Source: Brevibacillus agri (GTDB lineage Bacteria > Bacillota > Bacilli > Brevibacillales > Brevibacillaceae). Taken from it: 64,000 nucleotides of DNA. Below are positions 55,522 through 64,000 of the stretch, piece by piece (position 1 is the stretch's first letter; each line of letters starts with the position of its first letter). The stretch is taken from positions 2,534,001 through 2,598,000 of the forward strand of contig NZ_CP026363.1 in the NCBI RefSeq assembly GCF_004117055.1, in the 5' to 3' direction. The notes under the pieces were generated by a model. It searched no databases, was not told the DNA's origin, and saw only the letters and a list, made by a program, of their open reading frames with translations. The translations under genes were made by a program, and so were the position numbers.

Positions 55522-56255
55522 CAGGAAAAACAGCGCTTGTGACAGGAGCCTCCCGCGGGATTGGCCGTGCGATTGCACTCAAGCTGGCCGAAGCAGGAGC
55601 GAATGTCGTGGTGAACTACGCAGGAAGCGAAGCCGCAGCAGCCGAGACCGTTGCCAAAGTCAAGGAGCTGGGCCGCGATGCGATCATGGTTCGCGCCAAC
55701 GTTTCTTCGGCCGAGGAAGTGGGCGATATGTTCAAGGCCGCGCTCGACCATTTCGGTTCGATCGACATTCTCGTCAACAACGCCGGGATTACCCGCGACA
55801 ATTTGCTGATGCGCATGAAGGAAGAAGAGTGGGATGACGTCATTGCCACCAACTTGAAAGGCGTATTCAACTGCCTGAAAGCCGCGACTCGTCCGATGAT
55901 GAAGCAACGCTCGGGCAAGATCATCAACATTACGTCCGTGGTCGGTGTGCTCGGCAATGCGGGGCAAGCTAACTACGTGGCGGCAAAAGCGGGCGTCATC
56001 GGCCTGACCAAGACAGCCGCGCGCGAGCTGGCGAGCCGCGGCATCACCGTGAACGCGGTAGCGCCTGGATTTATTGATACAGAAATGACAGCCGTGCTGC
56101 CGGAGGATGTAAAAGCTGGCCTTATCAGCCAGATTCCGCTGGCTCGTCTCGGCCAGACAGAGGACATTGCGTCCGTCGTTCTGTTCCTTGCTTCTGACGC
56201 AGCCAATTACATGACAGGCCAAACTTTGCATGTGGATGGCGGCATGTATATGTAA
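55515..56255 (+). CDS. fabG: 3-oxoacyl-ACP reductase
   Basis: The 246-residue SDR enzyme starts at ATG 55515, 7 bp inside fabD, after AACGGAGGGGT. The Rossmann motif is [17 protein letters not shown] at about 86-89, and the catalytic Ser, Tyr and Lys in [22 protein letters not shown] (split). It reduces 3-oxoacyl-ACP with NADPH in each elongation cycle. Confidence 0.96.
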   Translation: MLTGKTALVTGASRGIGRAIALKLAEAGANVVVNYAGSEAAAAETVAKVKELGRDAIMVRANVSSAEEVGDMFKAALDHFGSIDILVNNAGITRDNLLMRMKEEEWDDVIATNLKGVFNCLKAATRPMMKQRSGKIINITSVVGVLGNAGQANYVAAKAGVIGLTKTAARELASRGITVNAVAPGFIDTEMTAVLPEDVKAGLISQIPLARLGQTEDIASVVLFLASDAANYMTGQTLHVDGGMYM

Positions 56256-56308
56256 ACTGGTTTTTTGAAAGCTCATCTACTATAATACGGGAGAGGGGGT
56301 GAAGCAAG

Positions 56309-56542
56309 ATGGCAGATACATTGGAGCGCGTGAAGAAAATCATCGTCGATCGTCTGGGTGTAGATGAGTCCAAGATTACTTTGGAAGCTTCTTTCAAAGA
56401 AGACCTGGGCGCTGACTCCCTGGATGTAGTGGAACTCGTAATGGAACTCGAAGACGAGTTTGATTTAGAGATTTCTGACGAAGATGCTGAAAAGATCACT
56501 TCTGTTGGTGAGGTTGTAAAATACATAGAATCTCACAAGTAG
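56309..56542 (+). CDS. acpP: Acyl carrier protein
   Basis: The 77-residue acidic protein starts after AGAGGGGGTGAAGCAAG. The phosphopantetheine attachment serine is S37 in [17 protein letters not shown] (written as GADSLDVV). It carries acyl chains for the Fab enzymes and PlsX. A hairpin follows its stop, and the 53-bp gap from fabG is larger than most in this operon. Confidence 0.97.
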
Positions 56543-56554
56543 ATCCATCAGTTG

Positions 56555-56590
56555 GAAGTCCCGTACCATACGGGACTTCTCCTTCAATTG
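56555..56590 (+). terminator. Hairpin after acpP, possibly a weak terminator or RNA-stability element
   Basis: GAAGTCCCGT (56555-56564) pairs perfectly with ACGGGACTTC (56570-56579) with a five-base loop. The following bases (TCCTTC) are not a true T run, so strong termination is unlikely. Confidence 0.55.
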
Positions 56591-56675
56591 CCGCCGAATA
56601 CATACCAGGAAGTTACGTTAGGCATGAAGTGTACGCAAGAAACTGACTGCTGACTTTCATATAGAGGTGATCGCA

Positions 56676-57917
56676 ATGAAACGAAGAGTGGTGATTACTG
56701 GCGTTGGTGTCGTCTCCCCGGTGGGAAATGACGCGCAGACCTTCTGGAACAGTTTGCTGGAAGGAAAATCAGGCATTGACCGCCTGACTGCTTTCGACGC
56801 TACGGATTATCCGACGCAGATCGCGGGCGAAGTGAAAGACTTCAACCCTGAGCTGTACATGGACAAAAAAGAAATACGACGTACAGACCGATTCGTTCAG
56901 TTTGGATTGGCTGCTGCCAAAATGGCGGTAGAGGATGCGAAACTGGAAATCACGCCAGAAAATGCGGAACGAGTGGGTGTATACATCGGGTCCGGAATTG
57001 GCGGGCTGTCTACATGGGAAGAGCAGCATTCCGTGCTGTTGGAAAAAGGGCCACGCCGCGTGAGTCCGTTCTTCATTCCGATGCTGATTGCCAACATGGC
57101 CTCCGGTGCAGTATCCATTCAATACGGAGCAAAAGGACCGACTTCCAGCGCGATTACCGCATGTGCGACAGGGACAAACGCAATCGGGGATGCTCTGCGT
57201 TTGATCCAGTTCGATCATGCGGATGTGATGATCGCAGGCGGTGCAGAAGCGACAATTCGTCCGATGGCGTTTGCGGGCTTTTGTTCGGCTAAAGCGATGT
57301 CCACGCGCAACGACGAGCCGCAAAAGGCGAGCCGTCCGTTTGACAAAGACCGCGATGGCTTCGTCATGGGCGAAGGGGCGGGCGTCCTGATCCTCGAAGA
57401 GCTGGAGCACGCGAAAAAACGCGGCGCGAACATCATCGCGGAAGTGATCGGCTACGGCATGAGCGCGGATGCCCATCACATCACTTCTCCGTCGCCAGGT
57501 GGCGAAGGGGCTGCGCGCTGCATGAAAAATGCGCTGCGTGACGCAGGCATTGATCCGACAGAGGTGGGCTACATCAACGCACACGGAACCTCTACGGATC
57601 AGGGCGACATCGCCGAGACGCAGGCGATTAAAGAAGTGTTTGGCGAACACGCTTACAAGCTGGCTGTCAGCTCGACCAAGTCGATGACAGGCCACTTGCT
57701 CGGAGCGACAGGCGGCATCGAGGCAATCGCGACCGCTTTTGCCCTGCGCGATCAGGTGCTTCCTCCTACGATCAACCTGGAAAACCCTGATCCGGAATGC
57801 GATCTCGACTATGTTCCTAACCATGCGCGCAAGGCGACCGTCCATGTGGCTGTTTCCAACACGTTTGGATTCGGCGGTCATAATGCAACGGTGATCCTGA
57901 AGCGATACGAAGCATAA
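56676..57917 (+). CDS. fabF: 3-oxoacyl-ACP synthase II (FabF)
   Basis: The 413-residue product starts at ATG 56676 (AGAGGTGATCGCA upstream; an in-frame GTG lies 9 bp earlier). The catalytic Cys is C163 in [11 protein letters not shown], and the His residues lie in [11 protein letters not shown] and [10 protein letters not shown]. It elongates acyl-ACP with malonyl-ACP. The length equals B. subtilis FabF. Its stop abuts the rnc start. Confidence 0.96.
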   Translation: MKRRVVITGVGVVSPVGNDAQTFWNSLLEGKSGIDRLTAFDATDYPTQIAGEVKDFNPELYMDKKEIRRTDRFVQFGLAAAKMAVEDAKLEITPENAERVGVYIGSGIGGLSTWEEQHSVLLEKGPRRVSPFFIPMLIANMASGAVSIQYGAKGPTSSAITACATGTNAIGDALRLIQFDHADVMIAGGAEATIRPMAFAGFCSAKAMSTRNDEPQKASRPFDKDRDGFVMGEGAGVLILEELEHAKKRGANIIAEVIGYGMSADAHHITSPSPGGEGAARCMKNALRDAGIDPTEVGYINAHGTSTDQGDIAETQAIKEVFGEHAYKLAVSSTKSMTGHLLGATGGIEAIATAFALRDQVLPPTINLENPDPECDLDYVPNHARKATVHVAVSNTFGFGGHNATVILKRYEA

Positions 57918-58658
57918 ATGAGCCCTACTGAGAGAAAAAGTAGGCAGTCTCCTGGAATGGTGGTGAGGGTGATGAATTTTGCACAGCTGCAAGAGAAGAT
58001 AGGCTTTCGCTTTCACGATGAGAGCGTTCTGCGGCAGGCATTCACCCATTCTTCCTACGTGAACGAGCAACGCGGCAAACGAATATCAGACAACGAACGG
58101 CTGGAGTTTTTGGGAGATGCTGTGCTTGAGTTGACTGTTTCCCAGTTTTTATACAAAACTTTTCCGAAGATGAGCGAAGGCGAAATGACGAAGCTGCGGG
58201 CAGCGATTGTCTGTGAGCCTTCTCTGGTTAAATTTGCTGAACTGCTGAATTTTGGCGATCTCGTTTTGCTGGGAAAAGGGGAAGAGTTGACTGGCGGACG
58301 TCAGCGACCTGCCTTGCTAGCGGACGTATTTGAAGCTTTTGTTGGTGCCCTCTATCTGGATCAGGGCCTGGATGCCGTATTTTCCTTCATGGAAAAATAC
58401 GTCTACCCCAGAATCGACAAGGGAGAGTTTGCCCAGGTAACAGACTTCAAGAGCCAGTTGCAGGAATTTGTTCAACAGGACAATCTGGGAGACATCCAGT
58501 ATCGCATTGTAGAAGAAAAAGGACCAGCTCACAATCGAGAGTTCGTATCGGAAGTGCTTTTGAACAATCGTTCGCTTGGCATTGGCTCGGGCCGTTCCAA
58601 AAAGGAAGCGGAACAGCAGGCAGCCGCGCGGGCGTTGGTAAAGCTGGGGGAGAAATAA
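57918..58658 (+). CDS. rnc: Ribonuclease III
   Basis: The 246-residue product is annotated from ATG 57918, adjacent to the fabF stop; ATG 57972 after GGTGAGGGTG is an alternative, but the longer form matches the family length. The RNase III signature [17 protein letters not shown] (about residues 59-75), the second metal site in [18 protein letters not shown], and the dsRBD ([17 protein letters not shown] at the end) are clear. It processes rRNA and cleaves double-stranded RNA. Confidence 0.95.
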   Translation: MSPTERKSRQSPGMVVRVMNFAQLQEKIGFRFHDESVLRQAFTHSSYVNEQRGKRISDNERLEFLGDAVLELTVSQFLYKTFPKMSEGEMTKLRAAIVCEPSLVKFAELLNFGDLVLLGKGEELTGGRQRPALLADVFEAFVGALYLDQGLDAVFSFMEKYVYPRIDKGEFAQVTDFKSQLQEFVQQDNLGDIQYRIVEEKGPAHNREFVSEVLLNNRSLGIGSGRSKKEAEQQAAARALVKLGEK

Positions 58659-58674
58659 AGGCTCGGAAAAAGGG

Positions 58675-58714
58675 AGCTGCATCATCTGCGGGCGCAGGTG
58701 GTGTAGCTTTCTTT
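58675..58714 (+). terminator. Long hairpin after rnc, weak terminator
   Basis: AGCTGCATCATCTGCG pairs with GCAGGTGGTGTAGCT apart from G-T pairs, followed by TTCTTTGTT. It may be an RNase III-type processing site or an imperfect terminator. Confidence 0.5.
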
Positions 58715-58934
58715 GTTCCCGCTTGGAAAAGCCGGGAAAATACTGCGTGATGACAGCTTTCTATGATACACTTATTTCGATATGACCACGAAGGCTCGCA
58801 GTGGAGTAGCTCCTGTCTGATACAGGGGCTCTTTTCGGGTACCATCCGATTCATGCCGTGCGCCTCTTTGTCCGCTTGCGGACGGCCGTGCGTCACGGGC
58901 AGATTAGGTTGGTTTGGTAAGGAGGACCGTAAGT

Positions 58935-61900
58935 ATGTATTTGAAACGCCTGGAGCTGGCAGGATTCAAATCGTTTGCCGACAGGACGGAATTGGAGTTC
59001 GTACCAGGAGTGACAGCGGTAGTCGGTCCGAACGGAAGCGGCAAGAGCAACGTTTCCGACTCGATCCGCTGGGTGCTCGGAGAACAGAGTGCCAAGTCGC
59101 TGCGCGGAGCGAAGATGGAGGACATTATTTTCGCGGGCAGCGACAAGCGCAAGCCAGTGAACTTTGCCGAAGTGACGCTCACCTTGGACAATACGGATCG
59201 TTCCCTCGACGTGGAATATTCGGAGGTTTCCATCACGCGCAGAGTCTACCGCTCCGGTGACAGTGAGTATTACATAAACAACAGATCATGCCGCTTGAAG
59301 GACATTATGGAGCTGTTCATGGATACGGGGCTGGGAAAAGAAGCGTACTCCATTATCGGCCAGGGAAAAATCGAAGAAATTCTCAGCACGAAGTCGGAAG
59401 ATCGCCGCGGCATTTTTGAAGAAGCGGCGGGCATCGTCAAGTACAAGACCCGCAAGCGCGAGGCGGAGAAAAAGCTCGATGACACCGAGCAAAACCTCAT
59501 CCGCATCCACGATATCGTCAGCGAAATTACCGAACAGATCGGACCGCTGCAGGAGCAGGCAGAGACGGCGAAGACGTACAAAGAGCTGCACCGCAAGCTG
59601 GTCGAGCACGAAGTCGCGCTGTACGTGCAGCAGATCGAGGCGGCCCACAGCAAATGGGAGGCCGCGACGCAGCGCGTGCAGGAGCTTCGCGAGCTTTTGA
59701 TGAGGCAGACGACGGAAGCGGCCAAGCACGAAGCCGATCTGGAGCAGGCCCGTTTTTCGGTCACGCAAATCGACCAGTCGATCGAGGAACTGCAACACGT
59801 TCTCTTGACGGTGAGCGAGGAGACGGAAAAGGTAGAAGGCCAGCGCGAAGTATTGCGCGAGCGGATGCGCAATTTGAGCGCCAATCGCCAGCAGACGATG
59901 GAGCAGATGCACAGGCTGACAGAGAAGCAGCACGCGCTGGAAGCGGAGCTTGCCGAAGAGCAGGAGCGCGCCAAGGAAGCCGATCGGAGGATGGCGGAAG
60001 CCCATGCATCGTTGCAGGAGGCTGAAGGGCAGTTTTTCTCCATGGTGCAGTCGTTGACAGACGATGTGGAACGGTTGAAAGGCGATTATTTTGAAAAGCT
60101 GAACGAAATGGCCAACCTGCGCAACGAAATCCGCCATCAGCAGCAGCTTGTGCAGACATCGCAGGCGCGCGTCGACCGCCAACTGGCCGGCAAGGAACAG
60201 TTGGAGCTGGAAGAGGTGCAGCGCCAGGTGAGAATGGCCGAGCTGCAGGAGCAACTGACCCAGATCGATCAGACCATTCAGGATACGGTTACCCGCTACA
60301 AGCAGTTGATGGACGGCCTGCGCGATGGACAAGCGCGCATGGAACAGGTGCGTCGGGAGCTGCGCCAGTCCGAGCAAAAAAGAGAAGCGGCGAAGTCCCG
60401 CCTGGACCTCATCAAAGAGATGCAGTCCGAATTTGCCGGATTCCAGCAAGGGGTAAAAGAAATTCTCAAGGCACGCGAGCGGGGCTTCAAAGGCATCCAC
60501 GGCGCGGTCGCCGAGCTGGTCGTCGTGCCGCAGCAGTACGAAACGGCGATGGAGGTCGCCTTGGGCGGGGCGCTGCAAAACGTCGTCGTCGATAACGAGG
60601 CGGCAGGGCGAGCCGCGATTGCTTATTTGAAGCAGCACAATGCAGGCCGCGCCACCTTTTTGCCGCTGGATGTCATCCGGCCGCGCACCTTGCAGGCAAA
60701 CGACCGTCAGCAGTTGGCAAAAGAAAGCGGCGTTGTCGGGATCGCCAGCGAGCTGGTTTCGTTTGAGGAAGCGTACCGCCCGATTTTGGAGAGCATGCTC
60801 GGCAACGTCATCGTGACGGAAAAGCTGGAGCAGGCAAACCGCGTCGCCCGCACGCTCGGCTATCGCTACCGCGTCGTGACGCTCGAAGGCGATATCGTCA
60901 ACGCGGGCGGTTCGATGACAGGGGGCGCCCTGAAGAAAAACAGCGCCAACCTGCTCGGCCGCAACCGTCAGGCAGAAGAGCTCGAAGCGCAAATGCGCGA
61001 AATCGAAGAGGCAATTTCTGGACATACTACCGTAATGGAGCAACTGGCCGAACAGCTTCGCCGTATGGAAGAAGAACAGGAAGCGCTCCGCTCGGAAGGC
61101 GAAGCGCTGCGGTTGAAGGAGCAGGAAGTCAAGGGCCTCTTGCAGCAAACCGAAGCAGAGGGACGTTCGCTGGGCGAGCGGGCCAAGCTGGTAGAGCAAG
61201 ATATTGCCGCCTACCAGAAAGAGATGGAAGAAGCGTTGCGCAAAGAGGAGCAGCTTCAAGCGGACTTGGCCGTCCTGGAGCAAGAAGAGCAAAAGCTGAG
61301 CGAGCTGATCGCCGAAGCCGAGGCCAAGCGCCAGGAGCAGTTGGAATCCAAGGAAGAAATGAACCAGAAAATTACCAGCCTGAAAGTGCTGAATGCCCAG
61401 GTGAAACAGGAACACCAGTCCCGCCTGGAGCAGACGGAGCGCCTGATCGAACAAAAAAGCTTGCTCCAGCGCGAATGGGAAGAGCAAAACGCGAACCTCG
61501 CCGCACTCGACGAGTTGGAGCGCACGAACGAATCGTCCGGGCTTGAGCTCGATCAGCGCATCGCCGAGCTGCGTCAGGACAAGGAACGGGTAGCCGGACT
61601 GATTGCCGAACGCCGCAACGAGCGGGCGACGCTTTTCCACAAGCAGGAGCAGGTGGAAGTGCAGGTAAAAGAAATTCGCCGCGAGGTCAAAGCGCTGGAA
61701 GAGAAGCTCCATCAGGAGGAAGTCAAGGTCAACCGCGGCGAGGTGGAGCTTGACCACCTGTTGAATAAACTCTCCGAAGAATACGAAATGAGCTACGATC
61801 TGGCGAAGCAAAAATACCCGCCGCGCGGTGAGTTGCAAGCGGAGACGCAAATCGTCGCCCAGCTCAAAAAGCAAATTGCCGCACTCGGCACGGTCAACCT

Positions 61901-62507
61901 CGGGGCGATTGAGGAATACGAGCGCTTGTCTGAGCGCCAGCAGTTTTTAAGCGCGCAGGAAGCCGATTTGAATGAAGCAAAAGACATGCTCTACCAGGTG
62001 ATTCAGGAGATGGACGCAGAGATGTCGCGCCGCTTCAAGGAGACGTTTGAGGCGATCTCCGAGCAGTTCCGCGACGTGTTTGTGCAGTTGTTCGGCGGGG
62101 GACGGGCCGATTTGCTCTTGTCCAATCCGGACAATCTGCTCGAAACCGGGATCGACATCGTGGCGCAGCCGCCGGGCAAAAAGCTGCAAAATCTGGCTCT
62201 GCTCTCCGGGGGCGAGCGCGCGCTGACCGCGATGGCTCTGCTCTTTGCCATCCTGCGCGTCAAGCCTGTGCCATTTTGCGTGCTTGACGAAGTGGAGGCG
62301 GCATTAGATGAGGCAAACGTCAACCGCTTCGCCGAGTACATGCAGCAGTTCAGCAGCCAGACGCAGTTCATTTGCGTGACGCACCGCAAAGGCACGATGG
62401 AGAGCGCAGACGTTTTGTACGGGATCACGATGCAGGAGGGCGGCGTGTCCAAGCTGGTCTCGGTCAAGCTGGAGGACAGCGACAAATTCGTCGAGTCTGC
62501 CTCGTAA
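58935..62507 (+). CDS. smc: Chromosome segregation ATPase SMC
   Basis: The 1190-residue product starts at ATG 58935 after TAAGGAGGACCGTAAGT. N-terminal Walker A is VVGPNGSGKSNVSDS (about 31-45). Two long coiled-coil arms (about 170-500 and 650-1010) flank a hinge (FKGIHGAVAELVVVP; TEKLEQANRVARTLGYRYR; VNAGGSMTGGA). The C-terminal ABC signature LALLSGGERALTAMALLFA and Walker B FCVLDEVEAALDEANVNRF complete the head. It forms the dimeric condensin with ScpA and ScpB, encoded elsewhere. Confidence 0.98.
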   Translation: MYLKRLELAGFKSFADRTELEFVPGVTAVVGPNGSGKSNVSDSIRWVLGEQSAKSLRGAKMEDIIFAGSDKRKPVNFAEVTLTLDNTDRSLDVEYSEVSITRRVYRSGDSEYYINNRSCRLKDIMELFMDTGLGKEAYSIIGQGKIEEILSTKSEDRRGIFEEAAGIVKYKTRKREAEKKLDDTEQNLIRIHDIVSEITEQIGPLQEQAETAKTYKELHRKLVEHEVALYVQQIEAAHSKWEAATQRVQELRELLMRQTTEAAKHEADLEQARFSVTQIDQSIEELQHVLLTVSEETEKVEGQREVLRERMRNLSANRQQTMEQMHRLTEKQHALEAELAEEQERAKEADRRMAEAHASLQEAEGQFFSMVQSLTDDVERLKGDYFEKLNEMANLRNEIRHQQQLVQTSQARVDRQLAGKEQLELEEVQRQVRMAELQEQLTQIDQTIQDTVTRYKQLMDGLRDGQARMEQVRRELRQSEQKREAAKSRLDLIKEMQSEFAGFQQGVKEILKARERGFKGIHGAVAELVVVPQQYETAMEVALGGALQNVVVDNEAAGRAAIAYLKQHNAGRATFLPLDVIRPRTLQANDRQQLAKESGVVGIASELVSFEEAYRPILESMLGNVIVTEKLEQANRVARTLGYRYRVVTLEGDIVNAGGSMTGGALKKNSANLLGRNRQAEELEAQMREIEEAISGHTTVMEQLAEQLRRMEEEQEALRSEGEALRLKEQEVKGLLQQTEAEGRSLGERAKLVEQDIAAYQKEMEEALRKEEQLQADLAVLEQEEQKLSELIAEAEAKRQEQLESKEEMNQKITSLKVLNAQVKQEHQSRLEQTERLIEQKSLLQREWEEQNANLAALDELERTNESSGLELDQRIAELRQDKERVAGLIAERRNERATLFHKQEQVEVQVKEIRREVKALEEKLHQEEVKVNRGEVELDHLLNKLSEEYEMSYDLAKQKYPPRGELQAETQIVAQLKKQIAALGTVNLGAIEEYERLSERQQFLSAQEADLNEAKDMLYQVIQEMDAEMSRRFKETFEAISEQFRDVFVQLFGGGRADLLLSNPDNLLETGIDIVAQPPGKKLQNLALLSGGERALTAMALLFAILRVKPVPFCVLDEVEAALDEANVNRFAEYMQQFSSQTQFICVTHRKGTMESADVLYGITMQEGGVSKLVSVKLEDSDKFVESAS

Positions 62508-62561
62508 TTCGCCGCAGCATCGTCAGTGCCCGCAAGCAATAGAAACGAGCATACAGCCGAA

Positions 62562-62590
62562 GCTCGACTTCATGCGAGCTTTTGACAAGA
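62562..62590 (+). terminator. Possible weak terminator between smc and ftsY
   Basis: AGCTCG pairs with CGAGCT around a short loop, followed by TTTTGAC. The gap between smc and ftsY is 105 bp, unusual for coupled genes. Confidence 0.35.
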
Positions 62591-62612
62591 TTATCCGCAA
62601 AGGAAGATGAAC

Positions 62613-63620
62613 ATGAGCTTTTTCAAGCGCCTTCGTGACGCGATCGTCCAAAAATCCGAAGAAGTAACCCAGAAGTTTACGGATGGACTGGCGAAAACGA
62701 GAGATTTGCTGGTAGAAAAAGTGGAGGATCTGGTCCGCCGCTACAAAAAAATCGACGACGATTTCTTCGATGAGCTGGAAGAAATTTTGATTACGTCCGA
62801 TGTCGGCGTCAACACCGTCATGGAGCTGATTGACGATTTGCGGACAGAAGTGCGCAAGCAAAAAATCGAAAACGCCATGGACTTGCAGCCGATTTTGTCG
62901 GAGAAGCTCGTGGCCCTGCTGAAAAACGACGAGGCGGCAGACACCGCGCTCAACGTCGAGGACGGACGGCTGAATGTCATTTTGTTCGTCGGCGTAAACG
63001 GAGTCGGCAAAACGACGACGATCGGAAAAATGGCGCACATGTTCAAGCAGCAGGGAAAAAACGTGCTGCTGGCCGCAGGCGACACGTTCCGGGCAGCCGC
63101 GATCGAGCAGTTGGAGGTATGGGGCGAGCGCGTCGGCGTTGACGTCATCAAACAGCAGCAAGGCTCCGATCCGGCAGCGGTCATTTACGACGCCATCCAG
63201 GCCGCCAAATCGCGCAAGGTCGACGTGCTTTTGTGCGATACGGCCGGACGTTTGCAAAACAAGGTCAATCTGATGGAGGAGCTGGCGAAGGTGCACCGCG
63301 TGTTGCAGCGCGAACTGCCTGGCGCGCCGCATGAAGTGTTGCTCGTCCTCGACGCCACGACTGGGCAAAACGCGCTGTCCCAGGCGAAGACTTTCGGCCA
63401 GTCCGCCGGAGTGACCGGCCTAGTCCTGACCAAGCTCGACGGTACGGCGAAGGGCGGCATCGTCATCGCGATCCGCAACGAGCTGAACATCCCGGTCAAA
63501 TACGTCGGCCTCGGCGAGAAGATGGACGATCTGCAGCAGTTCGATCCCGAGCAGTTTGTGCATGCGCTGTTTGCCGGATTGATCCAAAAAGAGGAAGCCG
63601 AAGAGCAGGAAAACGCGTAA
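62613..63620 (+). CDS. ftsY: Signal recognition particle receptor FtsY
   Basis: The 335-residue product starts at ATG 62613, with AAGGAAG about six bases upstream; ATG 62607 sits almost on it. The basic N-terminal helix (MSFFKRLRDAIVQKSEEVT) is the membrane-binding region, then the NG domain: GVNGVGKTTTIGKMA (G1), GDTFRAAAIEQL, DTAGRLQNK (G3) and TKLDGTAKGG (G4). With Ffh it delivers nascent membrane proteins to SecYEG. Confidence 0.97.
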   Translation: MSFFKRLRDAIVQKSEEVTQKFTDGLAKTRDLLVEKVEDLVRRYKKIDDDFFDELEEILITSDVGVNTVMELIDDLRTEVRKQKIENAMDLQPILSEKLVALLKNDEAADTALNVEDGRLNVILFVGVNGVGKTTTIGKMAHMFKQQGKNVLLAAGDTFRAAAIEQLEVWGERVGVDVIKQQQGSDPAAVIYDAIQAAKSRKVDVLLCDTAGRLQNKVNLMEELAKVHRVLQRELPGAPHEVLLVLDATTGQNALSQAKTFGQSAGVTGLVLTKLDGTAKGGIVIAIRNELNIPVKYVGLGEKMDDLQQFDPEQFVHALFAGLIQKEEAEEQENA

Positions 63621-63664
63621 TATCATAATGTCTGGAACGCAAAAAAAGATGTCAATAAAAAACC

Positions 63665-63726
63665 TTGACACTAGGTGTAGAATTAGGTACTATAATCTAC
63701 GTGCTGTAAAGAAAAAGCCTTTACAG
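63665..63726 (+). promoter_or_regulatory. Possible ylxM promoter and downstream inverted repeat
   Basis: TTGACA (63665-63670) lies 17 bp from TACTAT (63688-63693) and 20 bp from the better TATAAT (63691-63696). After the presumed start a perfect 8-bp inverted repeat, CTGTAAAG (63704-63711) and CTTTACAG (63719-63726), has a seven-base A-rich loop. Confidence 0.55.
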
Positions 63727-63763
63727 TTTCGAAACGAGTACCTCACAGCAAAGGATTGGTTTC

Positions 63764-64000
63764 ATGTTAGAAAAGACCAATCAAGTCAATCTCTTGTTTG
63801 ACTTTTATGCACCGCTACTCAAGGGCAAGCAGCGAGAATATCTGGAGCTGTACTATCTGGATGACTTGTCGCTCGGAGAAATCGCGGAAATGCACGAGGT
63901 CAGCCGACAAGCTGTTTACGACCACATCAAGCGGGCAGAAAAGCAGTTGTTCGAATACGATCAGAAGCTTAATCTGGCACAGCGCCACGAGAAGCGGATG
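63764..64000 (+). CDS. ylxM: YlxM (UPF0122) DNA-binding protein, SRP-associated (partial)
   Basis: An ATG at 63764 with AAAGGATTGGT upstream opens a frame that continues off the right edge (79 codons visible). The visible part matches Ylx[44 protein letters not shown] (a sigma-70-region-4-like helix-turn-helix), then a helical tail. It is expected next to ftsY and upstream of ffh. Absent from longer-frame detection because the stop is outside the window. Confidence 0.93.
   Translation, partial: MLEKTNQVNLLFDFYAPLLKGKQREYLELYYLDDLSLGEIAEMHEVSRQAVYDHIKRAEKQLFEYDQKLNLAQRHEKRM

Noticed and set aside
63671..63696. A second FapR box near TTAGGTACTATAA
   Set aside because: It matches only half of the FapR palindrome and lies at the far end of the operon by a probable promoter.

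Overview
The window comes from the chromosome of an endospore-forming Bacillota of the order Bacillales. Moderately high G+C, many GTG and TTG starts and strong AGGAGG-type ribosome binding sites suggest a Brevibacillus/Paenibacillaceae-like genome; the genus is an inference. Sporulation and germination genes occur throughout: a CotS-type coat kinase with a CotSA-type glycosyltransferase, a GerA-type receptor operon, ylbJ, a SpoIIM-family protein and a BcsA-type type III polyketide synthase.

Layout. 1-3.4 kb: end of an SNF2 helicase, CotS-like kinase, glycosyltransferase. 3.6-11.3 kb: a proline/valine-repeat protein, then a membrane/MoxR/DUF58 cluster (membrane protein, DUF4129, DUF4350, MoxR ATPase, DUF58, inverted SpoIIM-like gene, RDD protein). 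11.4-17.6 kb: cell-envelope genes (coiled-coil protein, NAGPA-type glycosidase, gamma-glutamyltransferase, SDR protein, VanY-type carboxypeptidase, signal peptidase I). 18-24.5 kb: MarR regulator, a secreted protein built of 25-residue repeats, M29 aminopeptidase, the bcsA-ypbQ-like pair, a truncated AHSA1 remnant and an MFS exporter. 24.7-28.5 kb: diguanylate cyclase, DUF47-Pit phosphate pair, lgt. 28.5-40.3 kb: three separate NHEJ genes (LigD-type polymerase, ATP-dependent ligase, Ku) interleaved with a germination receptor operon, thiC under a TPP riboswitch, a candidate small RNA and a CDF transporter.

41.1-46.4 kb is the conserved rsmD-coaD-ylbJ-ylbK-ylbL-ylbN-rpmF block, without ylbM. 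46.5-51.8 kb looks like an insertion between rpmF and fapR: a DeoR regulator, an IS110/IS1111-type element whose long 3' non-coding end may encode a bridge RNA, and a three-gene ABC-2 exporter. 51.8-64 kb is the fatty-acid and chromosome-segregation block fapR-plsX-fabH-fabD-fabG-acpP-fabF-rnc-smc-ftsY-ylxM, with a FapR operator over the first promoter.

The fab genes feed acyl-ACP to PlsX and are controlled by FapR. The germination and NHEJ genes together suit spore revival, when a dormant single-chromosome cell must repair double-strand breaks. No tRNA, rRNA or CRISPR array was seen. The observations most worth following are the dispersed NHEJ genes, the candidate small RNA at 35.07-35.22 kb, the possible bridge RNA region, the 25-residue repeat protein and small genes at 19.3, 32.3, 35.9 and 40.6 kb.
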